Assembly: GCF_046292825.1 (NCBI RefSeq)
Contig: NZ_JBKBQG010000001.1
Location: 186,001 to 250,000, forward strand
DNA: 64,000 nucleotides
Reading direction: 5' to 3'
From: Salinarimonas sp046292825
GTDB taxonomy: Bacteria; Pseudomonadota; Alphaproteobacteria; Rhizobiales; Beijerinckiaceae
The notes under the pieces were generated by a model. The model searched no databases and had not been told where the DNA came from. It worked only from the letters and a program-made list of their open reading frames with translations. The translations under genes and the position numbers were made by a program. Numbering within the stretch: the stretch's first letter is position 1; each line of letters starts with the position of its first letter. This document shows, in pieces, positions 33,309-42,893 of the stretch.

Positions 33309-35296
33309 CGCTCGCGCCGACCGCGCTCGTCGTCGCCTTCTTCCTCCTCGGCACGTTCAACTGGTCGCGGCATCGCACCTGGACGCGGGCGCTAACCTGC
33401 GTCTTCGTCCTCGCGGTCGCCGGTCGATACCTGTATTGGCGCCTCACCGAGACCGTCCTGCCGCAGCCCGCCGACGGGCTCGGCTTCTACTGGGTCTGGT
33501 TCCTGTTCGGAATCGAACTCCTCGCCTTCGTCGACATCGTCCTCTTCCTCGTCGCGATGAGCCGCTTCGTCGATCGCAGCGCGCAGGCCGATGCCCTCGC
33601 GCCGGCCTTCTTCGATCGCGACGCGAGCGACCTGCCGAGCGTCGACGTCTTCATCCCGACCTATAACGAGCCGCTCGACGTTCTCGAGCGCACGATCGTG
33701 GGGGCGCTCTCGCTCGATTATCCGAAGGAGAAGCTCAAGGTCTACGTGCTCGACGACAAGAGGCGCGACTGGCTGCGGGAGTTCTGCGAGCGCAAGGGCG
33801 CGATCCACGTCGTGCGGCCCGACAATTCGCATGCCAAGGCCGGCAACATGAACCACGGCCTCTCCGTCTCGTCGGGAGACTTCATCGCCGTCTTCGACGC
33901 GGATTTCGTGCCCTACCGCGCCTTTCTGCGCCGGACGCTGCCCTTCTTCTCCGACGAGACGATCGGGATCGTCCAGACCCCGCAGCACTTCTTCAACGCC
34001 GACCCGATCCAAACCAATCTCGGCATCGAGCGGCTGTGGCCGGACGAGCAGCGACTGTTCTTCGACGAGATGGCGCCGAGCCGCGACGCCTGGGACGTGA
34101 GCTTCTGTTGCGGCTCCTGCTCGATCGCGCGCCGCAAGGCGCTGGACGCCATCGGCGGCTTTCCGACCGAGTCGATCACGGAGGACCTCCTCACGACGCT
34201 CTCCATGCTCAACAAGGGCTACAAGACGCGCTACCTGAACGAGCGCCTCTCGATGGGGCTCGCGGCGGAGACGCTCGAGGGCTATTTCGTCCAGCGCGAG
34301 CGCTGGTGCCAGGGCGGCATCCAGACGCTCTACCTCCACAACGGCCCGATCCGCGGGCCGGGCCTGAACCTGTTCCAGCGTCTGATGTTCCTGCCGACCT
34401 CCTGGGTCGTGCAATACGTCGTGCGCTTCGCGACGCTCCTCGTGCCGATCGTCTATCTGTGGACGGGGCTCGCGCCGCTCCACTTCACCGACGTCGCCGA
34501 GCTCGTCTCCTATCAGTTCCCCGTGCTCGCCGCCTATTTCCTCTTGATGGCCTGGCTCACGCCCACCCGCTATCTGCCGCTCGTCTCGAGCGCGGTCGGC
34601 GTCTTCGCAACCTTCCGGATGTTGCCGACGGTGATCTCGAGCCTGGTGCGTCCCTTCGGCAAGCCGTTCAAGGTCACGCCGAAAGGCAGCGGCAACGAGA
34701 CGGGCCTCTACGACGTCTACAGCTTTACCTGGATCGCGGCGCTGATCGCGCTCACCGCGACGGGGCTCCTCGTCAACATCGTGCCGGAGTTCCAGCGCAT
34801 CGAGGACGGGCGCTTCTCAGTCGTGGCCTTCTGGTGGGCCGGGCTCAACATCGTCGTGCTCGCCATCGCGGCGCTCGCCTGTTTCGAGCGGCCGCGCCGC
34901 CTGCTCGACGCCTTCGCCACCCGCGAATCCGTGATCCTCGACGACGAGATCATCGGCGAGGCGGTGAGCGTCGCGCTCGACAAGATGGTCGTCGCGGTGC
35001 CGGTGAAGACCCGCTTCGCCTCGCAGGAGATCGCGGTGCGCATCGCCGACGTGCCGGCCTTCACGGGCGAGATCCGGGCGGTCACCCGGCGCAGGCGACG
35101 CCTCGCGCGCGCGCACGACACGCGTCACCATTACCTGCACGTCCACTACGATCTCGAGGGCGAGGCGCGCGACGCCATGATCCGCAAGCTCTATACCGGC
35201 GGCTATTCGCAGGACGTGGCGCGGATCGACAAGTCCGCCTTGTCGTGGCGCCTCCTCGGCCGCGCCTTCGGCGCGAACCGCCGTCGCACCGCCTGA
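33290..35296 (+). CDS. Processive GT2 glucan synthase, cellulose-synthase-like (BgsA-like)
   Basis: A 668-residue inner-membrane synthase with helices flanking a cytoplasmic GT-A domain. All processive GT2 motifs are present: D-D (155-156), D203-A-D, T297-E-D and Q335-R-E-R-W. The C-terminal cytoplasmic part (about 545-668) lacks an evident R-x3-R PilZ signature but is basic. No bcsB, bcsZ or bcsC lies nearby; instead an HlyD-like gene overlaps upstream. That two-gene layout matches bgsBA of Sinorhizobium, which makes mixed-linkage beta-glucan on c-di-GMP binding. Cellulose, curdlan-like or another glucan remains possible. Confidence 0.85.
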   Translation: MVQYLVALAPTALVVAFFLLGTFNWSRHRTWTRALTCVFVLAVAGRYLYWRLTETVLPQPADGLGFYWVWFLFGIELLAFVDIVLFLVAMSRFVDRSAQADALAPAFFDRDASDLPSVDVFIPTYNEPLDVLERTIVGALSLDYPKEKLKVYVLDDKRRDWLREFCERKGAIHVVRPDNSHAKAGNMNHGLSVSSGDFIAVFDADFVPYRAFLRRTLPFFSDETIGIVQTPQHFFNADPIQTNLGIERLWPDEQRLFFDEMAPSRDAWDVSFCCGSCSIARRKALDAIGGFPTESITEDLLTTLSMLNKGYKTRYLNERLSMGLAAETLEGYFVQRERWCQGGIQTLYLHNGPIRGPGLNLFQRLMFLPTSWVVQYVVRFATLLVPIVYLWTGLAPLHFTDVAELVSYQFPVLAAYFLLMAWLTPTRYLPLVSSAVGVFATFRMLPTVISSLVRPFGKPFKVTPKGSGNETGLYDVYSFTWIAALIALTATGLLVNIVPEFQRIEDGRFSVVAFWWAGLNIVVLAIAALACFERPRRLLDAFATRESVILDDEIIGEAVSVALDKMVVAVPVKTRFASQEIAVRIADVPAFTGEIRAVTRRRRRLARAHDTRHHYLHVHYDLEGEARDAMIRKLYTGGYSQDVARIDKSALSWRLLGRAFGANRRRTA

Positions 35297-35323
35297 GGAA
35301 AGCGCCCGGCAAGCTTCACCGCT

Positions 35324-35428
35324 CGTGATGCCGGCCCCGACGAGAGCCGTGGCGACGGAGGCGGCATCGCTCGGCGTGACCCCGCGTAGGATGGCGACGA
35401 GCGGGCGATCCATGATCTTCTCCGACAT
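35324..35428 (-). pseudogene. 5' stump of 2-dehydro-3-deoxy-6-phosphogalactonate aldolase (KDPG-aldolase family)
   Basis: The first 35 codons (start 35428) read like the N-terminus of DgoA/Eda aldolases: R-P-L-V-A-I-L-R-G-V-T-P, an Ala-rich helix, L-V-G-A-G-I-T. Then the match stops abruptly where the conserved I-E-V-P-L strand should be, and the frame enters sequence antisense to the GT2 gene. All catalytic residues are lost. It begins 16 bases after the stop of the dehydratase gene on the same strand, as expected for a dehydratase-aldolase operon cut by deletion. Confidence 0.65.
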
Positions 35429-35444
35429 GCCTGATCCGGTCGAT

Positions 35445-36599
35445 TCAATAAGCGGGCTTGATCGGAAACCAACGAGGCCGCGCGGGATCGAGATAGGCCC
35501 CCGCGATCTCCCCGACGCGATAGCGCTCGAGTTTCTCCCGGTCGACCGTTACGCCGAGACCCGGCGCGCGCGGCACCTCGAAACGCCCGTCCTCCAGACG
35601 CGGCGCATCGGGCGCGACGTCGTCGGCGAGATAATCGCGCTCGGTGTCGATCGCGAGGCTCATGTTCGGGATCGCTGCGGCGAGGTGGACATAGGCGGCC
35701 TGCGAGAGCGCGAGCTCGCCGCCTGAGTGGAGCGTCACCGGTATGCCGACCGATTCGCAGATCGCCGCCTGCTTGACGACCTGCCACAAGCCTCCGGCCT
35801 CGTGCGGGTCGAGGAGCACGACGTCGGCTGCGCCGGCGCGGACGATGTTGCCGACGTCGCTCAAGGTGTAGGCGCTCTCGTCGAGCGCGATGGGCGTCGG
35901 ACCGGCGCGCCTCAGATCCGCGTGGCCTTGGAGATCGTCGAGCTCGAGCGGCTGTTCCACGTAAGCCAGATCGAAGGGCGCGAGCCGGGCGAGCTGACGC
36001 CGCGCCGTGCCGGGCGTCCAGGCGCCGTTGACGTCCGCCCGCAGCGGCAGATCGCCGATGGCCCGCCGCGCGGTCTCCACGATGGAGACGTCGCTCGCCT
36101 CGTCGACGCCGATCTTGACCTTGAATGTGCTGAAACCGCGTTCCAAGAAATAGTCGATCCGGCGTCGCATCGCATCCGGTCGGGACACGAAGACGTAGGC
36201 GCTGGCCTCGACGCGCTCGCGCCAGAGGCCTCCCCACAGCGCGTGGAGGGGGCGTCCGACCTCCTTGCCGAACGCGTCCCAGAGCGCCGTCTCGACGGCC
36301 GCGATCGCCATCACGGCGGCGCGTTTGTGATGGTAGTAGCCCGCGCCGAGAACGTGCCGGTGGAAGCGCTCCACGTCGGCCACGTCGTAGCCGGCGACCA
36401 GCGGGAGAACCGCGTTGCGCAGGACGGCCGGCACGGCGTCGATGAGCGAGATGCTCTCGCCCCAGCCTTCAATGCCGGCATCGGTCAGAACCCGCACCAC
36501 GAGCCGCGTGGTGCCCGAGCGGGCGCCGGAGCCCCATTGGATGTCCTCGACGAAGGGCATTCGCACGAGAAACGCCTCGGCTTCGATCACCACACCCAT
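35445..36599 (-). CDS. Enolase-superfamily sugar-acid dehydratase (mandelate racemase/muconate lactonizing type)
   Basis: The 384-residue enzyme has the capping domain plus (beta/alpha)7-beta barrel. Catalytic elements are K160-x-K162 (F-K-V-K-I-G), metal ligands D189 (R-A-D-V-N), E215 (V-E-Q-P-L) and D240/E241 (A-L-D-E-S), and H291 (T-L-H-S-G-G-E). Members abstract the alpha-proton of a carboxylate; dehydration of an aldonate or lactone cycloisomerisation are likely. The start at 36599 follows GAGGG; the longer frame to 36650 crosses the IclR operator. Divergent from iclR and followed by the aldolase stump. Confidence 0.85.
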   Translation of the reverse strand: MGVVIEAEAFLVRMPFVEDIQWGSGARSGTTRLVVRVLTDAGIEGWGESISLIDAVPAVLRNAVLPLVAGYDVADVERFHRHVLGAGYYHHKRAAVMAIAAVETALWDAFGKEVGRPLHALWGGLWRERVEASAYVFVSRPDAMRRRIDYFLERGFSTFKVKIGVDEASDVSIVETARRAIGDLPLRADVNGAWTPGTARRQLARLAPFDLAYVEQPLELDDLQGHADLRRAGPTPIALDESAYTLSDVGNIVRAGAADVVLLDPHEAGGLWQVVKQAAICESVGIPVTLHSGGELALSQAAYVHLAAAIPNMSLAIDTERDYLADDVAPDAPRLEDGRFEVPRAPGLGVTVDREKLERYRVGEIAGAYLDPARPRWFPIKPAY

Positions 36600-36616
36600 G
36601 CCGCATGCCCTCTTGA

Positions 36617-36635
36617 CGTGGAACTGACTTCCACG
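36617..36635. promoter_or_regulatory. IclR-type operator overlapping the divergent promoter
   Basis: A perfect 7-bp inverted repeat, CGTGGAA-CTGAC-TTCCACG, sits midway between the dehydratase and iclR starts. It resembles the TGGAA/TTCCA half-sites of IclR-family operators. A candidate sigma-70 promoter toward iclR, TTGACG (36613-36618) and TATGAA (36637-36642, 18-bp spacer), encloses it, so regulator binding should block or tune transcription. Confidence 0.6.
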
Positions 36636-36670
36636 ATATGAAACGAGCAAGCGGCTGAGGTCAAGGCCGC

Positions 36671-37573
36671 ATGAGGGAGCGCGCGATGACCGCCACGCGA
36701 GAGATGCGGGTCTTAGAGCCGACCGACGACGACGGTGCCGCCCGCGGCGTCCCCGGCGCGCAGGCTCTCACCCGCGGCCTCTCCCTCCTCGACCTCGTCG
36801 CGGACGCGCCGCAGCCGCTGCGCTTCTCCGAGATCGTCGCCGCGGCGGGCCTGCCGAAGGGTACGGTTCACCGCATGCTCGCCGTCCTCGTCGAGGGGCG
36901 CTTCCTGCAATTCGACGAACGCACGCAGACCTATCGGCTCGGCGTGCGCCTCTTCGAGATGGCGCATCGCGTCTGGAACGGGTTCGACCTCAGGGGCGCC
37001 GCCGAGCCGGAGCTCGAGCGATTGCGCGATCTGACCGACGAGGCGGTGCGTCTCGCCGTGCTCGACGGCGGCGAGATCCTCTACATCGATCAGCGCGAGG
37101 CGCTGCGCACCGTCCGGCTGGCGAACGGCGTCGGCGGGCGCGCCTCGGCTCACGCGGGCTCCGCCGGCAAGGCGATCATCGCCCATCTCGATCCGGCGAT
37201 GCGCCATCGCCTGCTCGCGACCCTCGAACTCACGCGCCACACGCCCAACACCATCGTCGATCGCGAGGCTTTGGTGCGCGAGCTCGATCTGACCAAGGCG
37301 CGCGGCTATGCGATCTCGGTGGAAGAGCAGTCGGAGGGGGTGAATTCCGTCGCGGCCGCGATTCTCGACCATCGCGCCCGGCCGCTCGGCGCCGTCTGCG
37401 TTCTCGGCCCCGCCTTCCGCCTGCCGCCCGATCGCCTCCATGCGCTCGGACGCGACGTCCTCGAAGCCGCCCGCCGGGTATCGGGCAATGCAGGGCAGAG
37501 CTTCATGTCGCAACATCGTGGACAAGCCCCTCGGCCCCGTGCGCGCCGACGTGCGTTGCGTCCTGCCCGATAG
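36671..37573 (+). CDS. IclR-family transcriptional regulator
   Basis: The 300-residue regulator has a winged helix at about 30-95 (L-R-F-S-E-I-V-A-A-A-G-L-P-K-G-T-V-H-R-M-L) and an IclR effector domain at about 105-275 (S-A-H-A-G-S-A-G-K-A, then G-Y-A-I-S-V-E-E). An ATG at 36686 with GGGAG before it is an equally good start. The last 20 or so residues are an atypical Arg-rich tail that overlaps the SMP-30 gene. It probably controls the sugar-acid operons on both sides through the operator at 36617-36635. Confidence 0.88.
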   Translation: MRERAMTATREMRVLEPTDDDGAARGVPGAQALTRGLSLLDLVADAPQPLRFSEIVAAAGLPKGTVHRMLAVLVEGRFLQFDERTQTYRLGVRLFEMAHRVWNGFDLRGAAEPELERLRDLTDEAVRLAVLDGGEILYIDQREALRTVRLANGVGGRASAHAGSAGKAIIAHLDPAMRHRLLATLELTRHTPNTIVDREALVRELDLTKARGYAISVEEQSEGVNSVAAAILDHRARPLGAVCVLGPAFRLPPDRLHALGRDVLEAARRVSGNAGQSFMSQHRGQAPRPRARRRALRPAR

Positions 37574-38414
37574 CGCGTTCCTGGGCGAGGGCCCGCATTG
37601 GCTCACGGCCGAGCGCAAGCTCCTCTGGGTCGACATCCTCGCCCCGGCGATCCACGTCAGCGATCCGGCGACCGGCAAGTCGACGAGCGTGCGCATGCCC
37701 GAACTCGTCAGCGCGGTGGTGCCGCGGGTCCGTGGCGGCTACGTGGCTGCGATGCAGACCGGCTTCAAGGCGGTCGATCTGACGACCGGCGCGTCGACGA
37801 TGCTCGCGTCGCCGGAGGCGGACCGTCCGGGAAATCGCTTCAACGACGGCAAATGCGATCGGCGCGGCCGCTTCTGGGCCGGCACCCTCGCCATCGACGC
37901 CACGCCGGATGCGGGCAGCCTCTACCGCTTCGACGCCGACGGGCGCGTGCATCTCATGGATACCGGGTTCCACGTGTCGAACGGTCTCGGCTGGAGCCCG
38001 GACGACCGCCGCTTCTACTTCACCGACAGCGCGCGGCGAACGATCTACGTCTACGATTTCGATCTGGAGAGCGGTGCGATCGCCGATCGACGCGTCTTCG
38101 CCGAAATCCCTGAAGGCCATGGCGTTCCGGACGGAATGGCCGTCGATTCGGAGGGGTTCGTCTGGGTCGCGCAATGGGACGGTTGGTGCGTCGTGCGCCA
38201 CGACCCGGACGGCAAGGTCGACCGCGTCGTCAACCTGCCGGTCCCGCGCCCGACGAGCTGCGCTTTCGGCGGTCCCGACATGACGACGCTCTACGTGACC
38301 TCCGCCCGCATCCGCCTGTCGGCCGCGCAGCTCGCCGACAGCCCGCTTTCCGGCAGCGTCTTCGCGATCGAGACCGGCGTCAGGGGCCTGCCCGAGACCG
38401 CCTTCGCCGGCTGA
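37488..38414 (+). CDS. SMP-30/gluconolactonase family lactonase
   Basis: A six-bladed propeller enzyme of about 290 core residues that opens aldonolactones. Metal-site motifs are visible: G-E-G-P-H-W (Glu ligand), G-N-R-F-N-D-G-K-C-D (Asn) and G-V-P-D-G-M-A-V-D (Asp). S-N-G-L-G-W-S-P-D is typical. The homologous part starts near V-R-A-D-V-R-C-V-L, so a GTG at 37518 may be the true start rather than ATG 37488; either overlaps iclR. It likely hydrolyses the lactone made by the SDR dehydrogenase encoded downstream. Confidence 0.83.
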   Translation: MQGRASCRNIVDKPLGPVRADVRCVLPDSAFLGEGPHWLTAERKLLWVDILAPAIHVSDPATGKSTSVRMPELVSAVVPRVRGGYVAAMQTGFKAVDLTTGASTMLASPEADRPGNRFNDGKCDRRGRFWAGTLAIDATPDAGSLYRFDADGRVHLMDTGFHVSNGLGWSPDDRRFYFTDSARRTIYVYDFDLESGAIADRRVFAEIPEGHGVPDGMAVDSEGFVWVAQWDGWCVVRHDPDGKVDRVVNLPVPRPTSCAFGGPDMTTLYVTSARIRLSAAQLADSPLSGSVFAIETGVRGLPETAFAG

Positions 38415-38484
38415 GCCCGGACCGGCGCGACGCAAGACGCGGCCGTTCGAGATCAGAGAAGAGAGAAGAGAAAGACCCGAGATC

Positions 38485-39597
<1,113 letters not shown>

Positions 39598-39601
39598 GCC
39601 G

Positions 39602-40384
39602 ATGCAGACCACGTCCGCCTTCGCGCGATACCCGAGCCTTGTCGGACGCCCCGTCCTCGTCACGGGCGGAGGGTCGGGCATCGGCGCCTCGCTCGTCGCC
39701 CATTTCGCCGAGCAGGGTGCCCGTGTCGCCTTCCTCGAGCGCGATGCGCGGACGGCGGAGGCGACGGCGGGCGACATCGAGGCGGAGACGGGCGTGCGTG
39801 TCCGCCATCGCGTGGTCGATCTCGTCGACGTCGCGGCGACCCGCGCCGCGATCGCCGATCTCGCTTCGGAGACGGGCGCCTTCCGGGTGCTCGTCAACAA
39901 TGCCGGCAACGACGATCGCCACCCCGTGGCGACGATCGAGCCGGATTACTGGGACGAGCGTTTCGCCGTCAATCTCCGTCATCAGTTCTTCGCCGCGCAG
40001 GCCGTGGCCGAGCCGATGGCGGCGGCGGGCGGGGGGGCGATCGTCAATCTCGGGTCGATCTCGTGGATGATGGGCGCGGCCGGCCTCGTCGCCTACACGA
40101 CCGCGAAATCCGCCGTCGCCGGGCTGACCCGCTCCCTCGCGCGCGAGTGGGGCACCAAGGCCATCCGCGTCAATTGCATCGCGCCGGGCTGGGTGCTCAC
40201 CGAACGACAGGTGACGCGGGCGCAGGCGACTGCGCCCGAGAAGTTCGCCGCCTATCTCGATCAGCAATGCCTCAAGGAACATCTCGCGCCGCCCGACATC
40301 GCGCGGATGGCCCTGTGGCTCGCAGCCGACGATTCCCGCCTCGTCACCTCGCAGACCTTCATCGTCGATGCCGGCGTGGTCTGA
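39602..40384 (+). CDS. SDR-family oxidoreductase (probable sugar dehydrogenase)
   Basis: The 260-residue short-chain dehydrogenase has the nucleotide motif T-G-G-G-S-G-I-G (21-28), N-N-A-G, catalytic Ser near 150 (L-G-S-I-S) and Y165-x3-K169, and the P-G-W-V-L-T segment. Placed between ABC transporter genes and behind a lactonase, it most likely oxidises the imported aldose to its lactone with NAD(P)+. ATG at 39602 lies 5 bases after the ATPase stop; the frame extends upstream to 39533 but inside that gene. Confidence 0.88.
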   Translation: MQTTSAFARYPSLVGRPVLVTGGGSGIGASLVAHFAEQGARVAFLERDARTAEATAGDIEAETGVRVRHRVVDLVDVAATRAAIADLASETGAFRVLVNNAGNDDRHPVATIEPDYWDERFAVNLRHQFFAAQAVAEPMAAAGGGAIVNLGSISWMMGAAGLVAYTTAKSAVAGLTRSLAREWGTKAIRVNCIAPGWVLTERQVTRAQATAPEKFAAYLDQQCLKEHLAPPDIARMALWLAADDSRLVTSQTFIVDAGVV

Positions 40385-40480
40385 CGGGTAGACGCTGCGG
40401 CAAGCAACAGAAGGCCGAACGGCCCGCGACTGGAACGGACAACCGCGCTTCCACGACGGAACGCAACGGAGGAAACGATC

Positions 40481-41929
40481 ATGAAGAGCCTTCTGTCCCG
40501 GCGCGCCTTCGGCGTCGCCGCCGCCGCCCTCGTGGCCGCGGGCGCGCTGACCGGCCCCGGGGGGGGGCCCGCCCCCCCGAACGCCGTCAAGAGATGGGCC
40601 CATNNNNNNNNNNCCCGACTCAACCCTCCGTCGTAACCTTTAATAATGCGCTTTGGGCCCGCCCCCCCCGGCGGCGCCCCCCCCGCCGCCCTCGTGGCCG
40701 CGGGCGCGCTGACCGGCCCCTCGGCGGCGCGCGCCGCCGATATCGAGTTCATGAGCTGGACCTATGCCGAGGAGGCCGGGCGCCCCTCGGTCCAGGCGCT
40801 CCTCGACGGCTTCTCGGCGCAGACCGGCATCGCGGTCGAGACGATCGGCTACGCCTGGGGCGACATGCAGCGCAACGTCTGGCTCCGGCAACGCTCCGGC
40901 ACCCTGCCCGACGTCATCCAGCTCCAGGAGCGTTGGCTTCCCTCCCACGCCAACATGCCCGAGCTCGTCGATCTGAACGAGGTCTTCGGCCGCGAGGCGC
41001 TCGAGGCCCGCTTCGCACCCGACGCCCTCGCGCTCGGCCGCATCGGCGATCGCCAGATGGCGCTGCCCTGGATCTCGGGGACGATCGGCATGGTCGCGAA
41101 CGCGGCCGTCCTCGAAGAAGCCGGAATCGCCGAGATGCCGACGACCGTCGCGGAGTTCAAGGCGGCCCTCGAAGCCGTGCGCGACAAGATCCCGCGCTCC
41201 GTGCCCTATGCCATGGCTACCCAGAACAACAGCTCGATCCTCCTCGACTTCATGATTTGGGTGTGGGTCCATGGCGGCAACATCGTCACCGAGGACGGCG
41301 AGGTCGTCGTCGACAGCGAGGCGGGCCACGCGGCGCTCTCCTTCATGACGAGCCTCGTACGCGAGCGTCTCGCGGCGCCCGAGGTCGACCGGCCCGATTC
41401 CCGCCGCCTCTTCGCGCAGAACGCGGCCGCCTTCTATTTCGACGCGCCCCAGGCGCGAACCCACATCCGCACCTTCTCCGGGCAGGGCGAGGCGATCGAC
41501 CCGATCGTGCGGCCGATCACGACCCCGGTTCTGGCGCAGGGCGACACCCCGCGCTCGATCCAGTGGGGCCATCTCGTGGCGCTCGCCGGGGCCGACAATG
41601 CGAACCCCGATTCCCCCGCGGCGCGCTTCATCGACCATCTCGTGTCCGAGGAACCGCAGACGACCTATCCCATCCAGCAGAGCGTGCTGCCGGTCACCCT
41701 CGCGGCGCGCGCGGCGCCGACCGTTCGCGACGACGCGTATCTCTCCGCTTGGGCGGCCGCGACCGGCGAGCCGCTGCGCAACGAGATCGGCATCTGGTCG
41801 AACGCGGCCGACATGACGACGATCATCGGCGAGGAGGTGCAGAGCGCGCTCCTCGGGCAGAAGACCCCGGAGGAGGCGATCGCCGCGATGCAGCAGCGCC
41901 TCGCGTCCTCCATGGCCCAGCGCGGCTGA
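40481..41929 (+). CDS. Sugar ABC transporter substrate-binding protein, broken by assembly gap
   Basis: The gene starts at ATG 40481 behind GGAGG with a Tat/Sec-like signal (L-S-R-R-A-F-G). It is interrupted at about 40559-40684 by junk-like G/C runs and 10 N, then resumes. A 36-base stretch (40523-40558) recurs exactly at 40685-40720. Joining the copies gives an in-frame 428-residue type 1 solute-binding protein (A-D-I-E-F-M-S-W-T-Y onward), so the gene is probably intact in the organism. The mature protein binds the sugar in the periplasm for the permeases that follow. Confidence 0.85.
40559..40684. other. Scaffold gap and low-quality join
   Basis: Ten N at 40604-40613 are flanked by homopolymer G/C runs and short AT-richer sequence unlike its neighbours, lying between two identical 36-base copies of signal-peptide coding sequence. 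This is the pattern of an assembler joining two contig ends that overlap. The sequence here should not be interpreted biologically. Confidence 0.85.
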
Positions 41930-41939
41930 GGGCGGTACG

Positions 41940-42893
41940 ATGGCCGGTGCGGCTTTCCCGACGACGACGGCCGGCGCTGCGGCGCCGGTCCTCCGGATCT
42001 CGCCGCACGCGGACCCGCGCGGGCTGACCGCCGGGCAGACGCGGGTCGGCCGCCTGCTCCTCATCCCCGCGCTCGTCGCCTTCGGGCTCGTGATCCTCGG
42101 CCCCTTCCTGCACGCGCTCGCTCTGTCCCTCTTCAGGGACAATCTCGAGAGCCCGCAGGTCGTCTTCATCGGGCTCGCCAATTTCCGCCGGATCCTGAGC
42201 GATCCGGCGGTGATCGGATCCTTCGTCACGACCGCGATCTACGTCTCGACGACGACCGCCTTCACGATGGCGCTCGGGCTCGCCTGGGCGCTGCTGATGC
42301 ACCAGCCCTTCCCCGGACGGGGCGCTCTGCGCGCTCTGTCGCTCCTGCCTTGGGTGTTGCCGAGCACGGTCTGCGCCTTCGTCTGGGCGTGGATCTTCAA
42401 CAGCCGCTACGGCGTGCTCAACGCGATCCTGCTCGAGATGGGCCTGATCGACTTCCCCCGCGCCTGGCTATCAACCGCGGGCGGCGCGATGGCGGCGATC
42501 GTGATCACGAAGGTCTGGCTCTCGATCCCGCTCTACATGGCCTTCTTCCTCGCGGGCCTGCAGACGCTCGACAAGGAGCAGGTCGAGGCGGCGCGGGTCG
42601 ACGGGGCCGGCAATTGGGCGGTCCTGCGCGACCACGTCCTGCCGCACCTGCGTCCCGTGGTCCTCGTCGTCGCCGTCCTCGGCATGATCGGCAATCTCCA
42701 GCAATTCGACACGATCTACGCCCTGACGGGCGGAGGGCCGGTGCGCGCGACCGCCGTTCTGTCGGTCGAGGTCTACCGGCGCGCGTTCGAGGCGTGGGAC
42801 ATCGGGGTCGCCTCGGCGATCGGCGTCCTGTGGGTCGCGACGATCCTGCCGCCCGCCTACCTCTATCTCCGCCAGCTCCTGAGGAGCACGTGA
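41940..42893 (+). CDS. Sugar ABC transporter permease (UgpA/MalF type)
   Basis: A 317-residue inner-membrane protein with six main helices. The EAA coupling loop E-A-A-R-V-D-G-A-G-N-W (about 218-228) fits the binding-protein-dependent permease family. The N-terminal 40 residues are polar and Ala-rich. Its TGA overlaps the next ATG (TGATG). With the following permease it forms the channel for the sugar bound by the 40481 product. Confidence 0.93.
   Translation: MAGAAFPTTTAGAAAPVLRISPHADPRGLTAGQTRVGRLLLIPALVAFGLVILGPFLHALALSLFRDNLESPQVVFIGLANFRRILSDPAVIGSFVTTAIYVSTTTAFTMALGLAWALLMHQPFPGRGALRALSLLPWVLPSTVCAFVWAWIFNSRYGVLNAILLEMGLIDFPRAWLSTAGGAMAAIVITKVWLSIPLYMAFFLAGLQTLDKEQVEAARVDGAGNWAVLRDHVLPHLRPVVLVVAVLGMIGNLQQFDTIYALTGGGPVRATAVLSVEVYRRAFEAWDIGVASAIGVLWVATILPPAYLYLRQLLRST

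Noticed and set aside
40646..40684. ATG start of the sugar-binding protein after the N run
   Set aside because: It lies in junk-like homopolymer sequence at an assembly join; the true start with GGAGG and signal peptide is at 40481.
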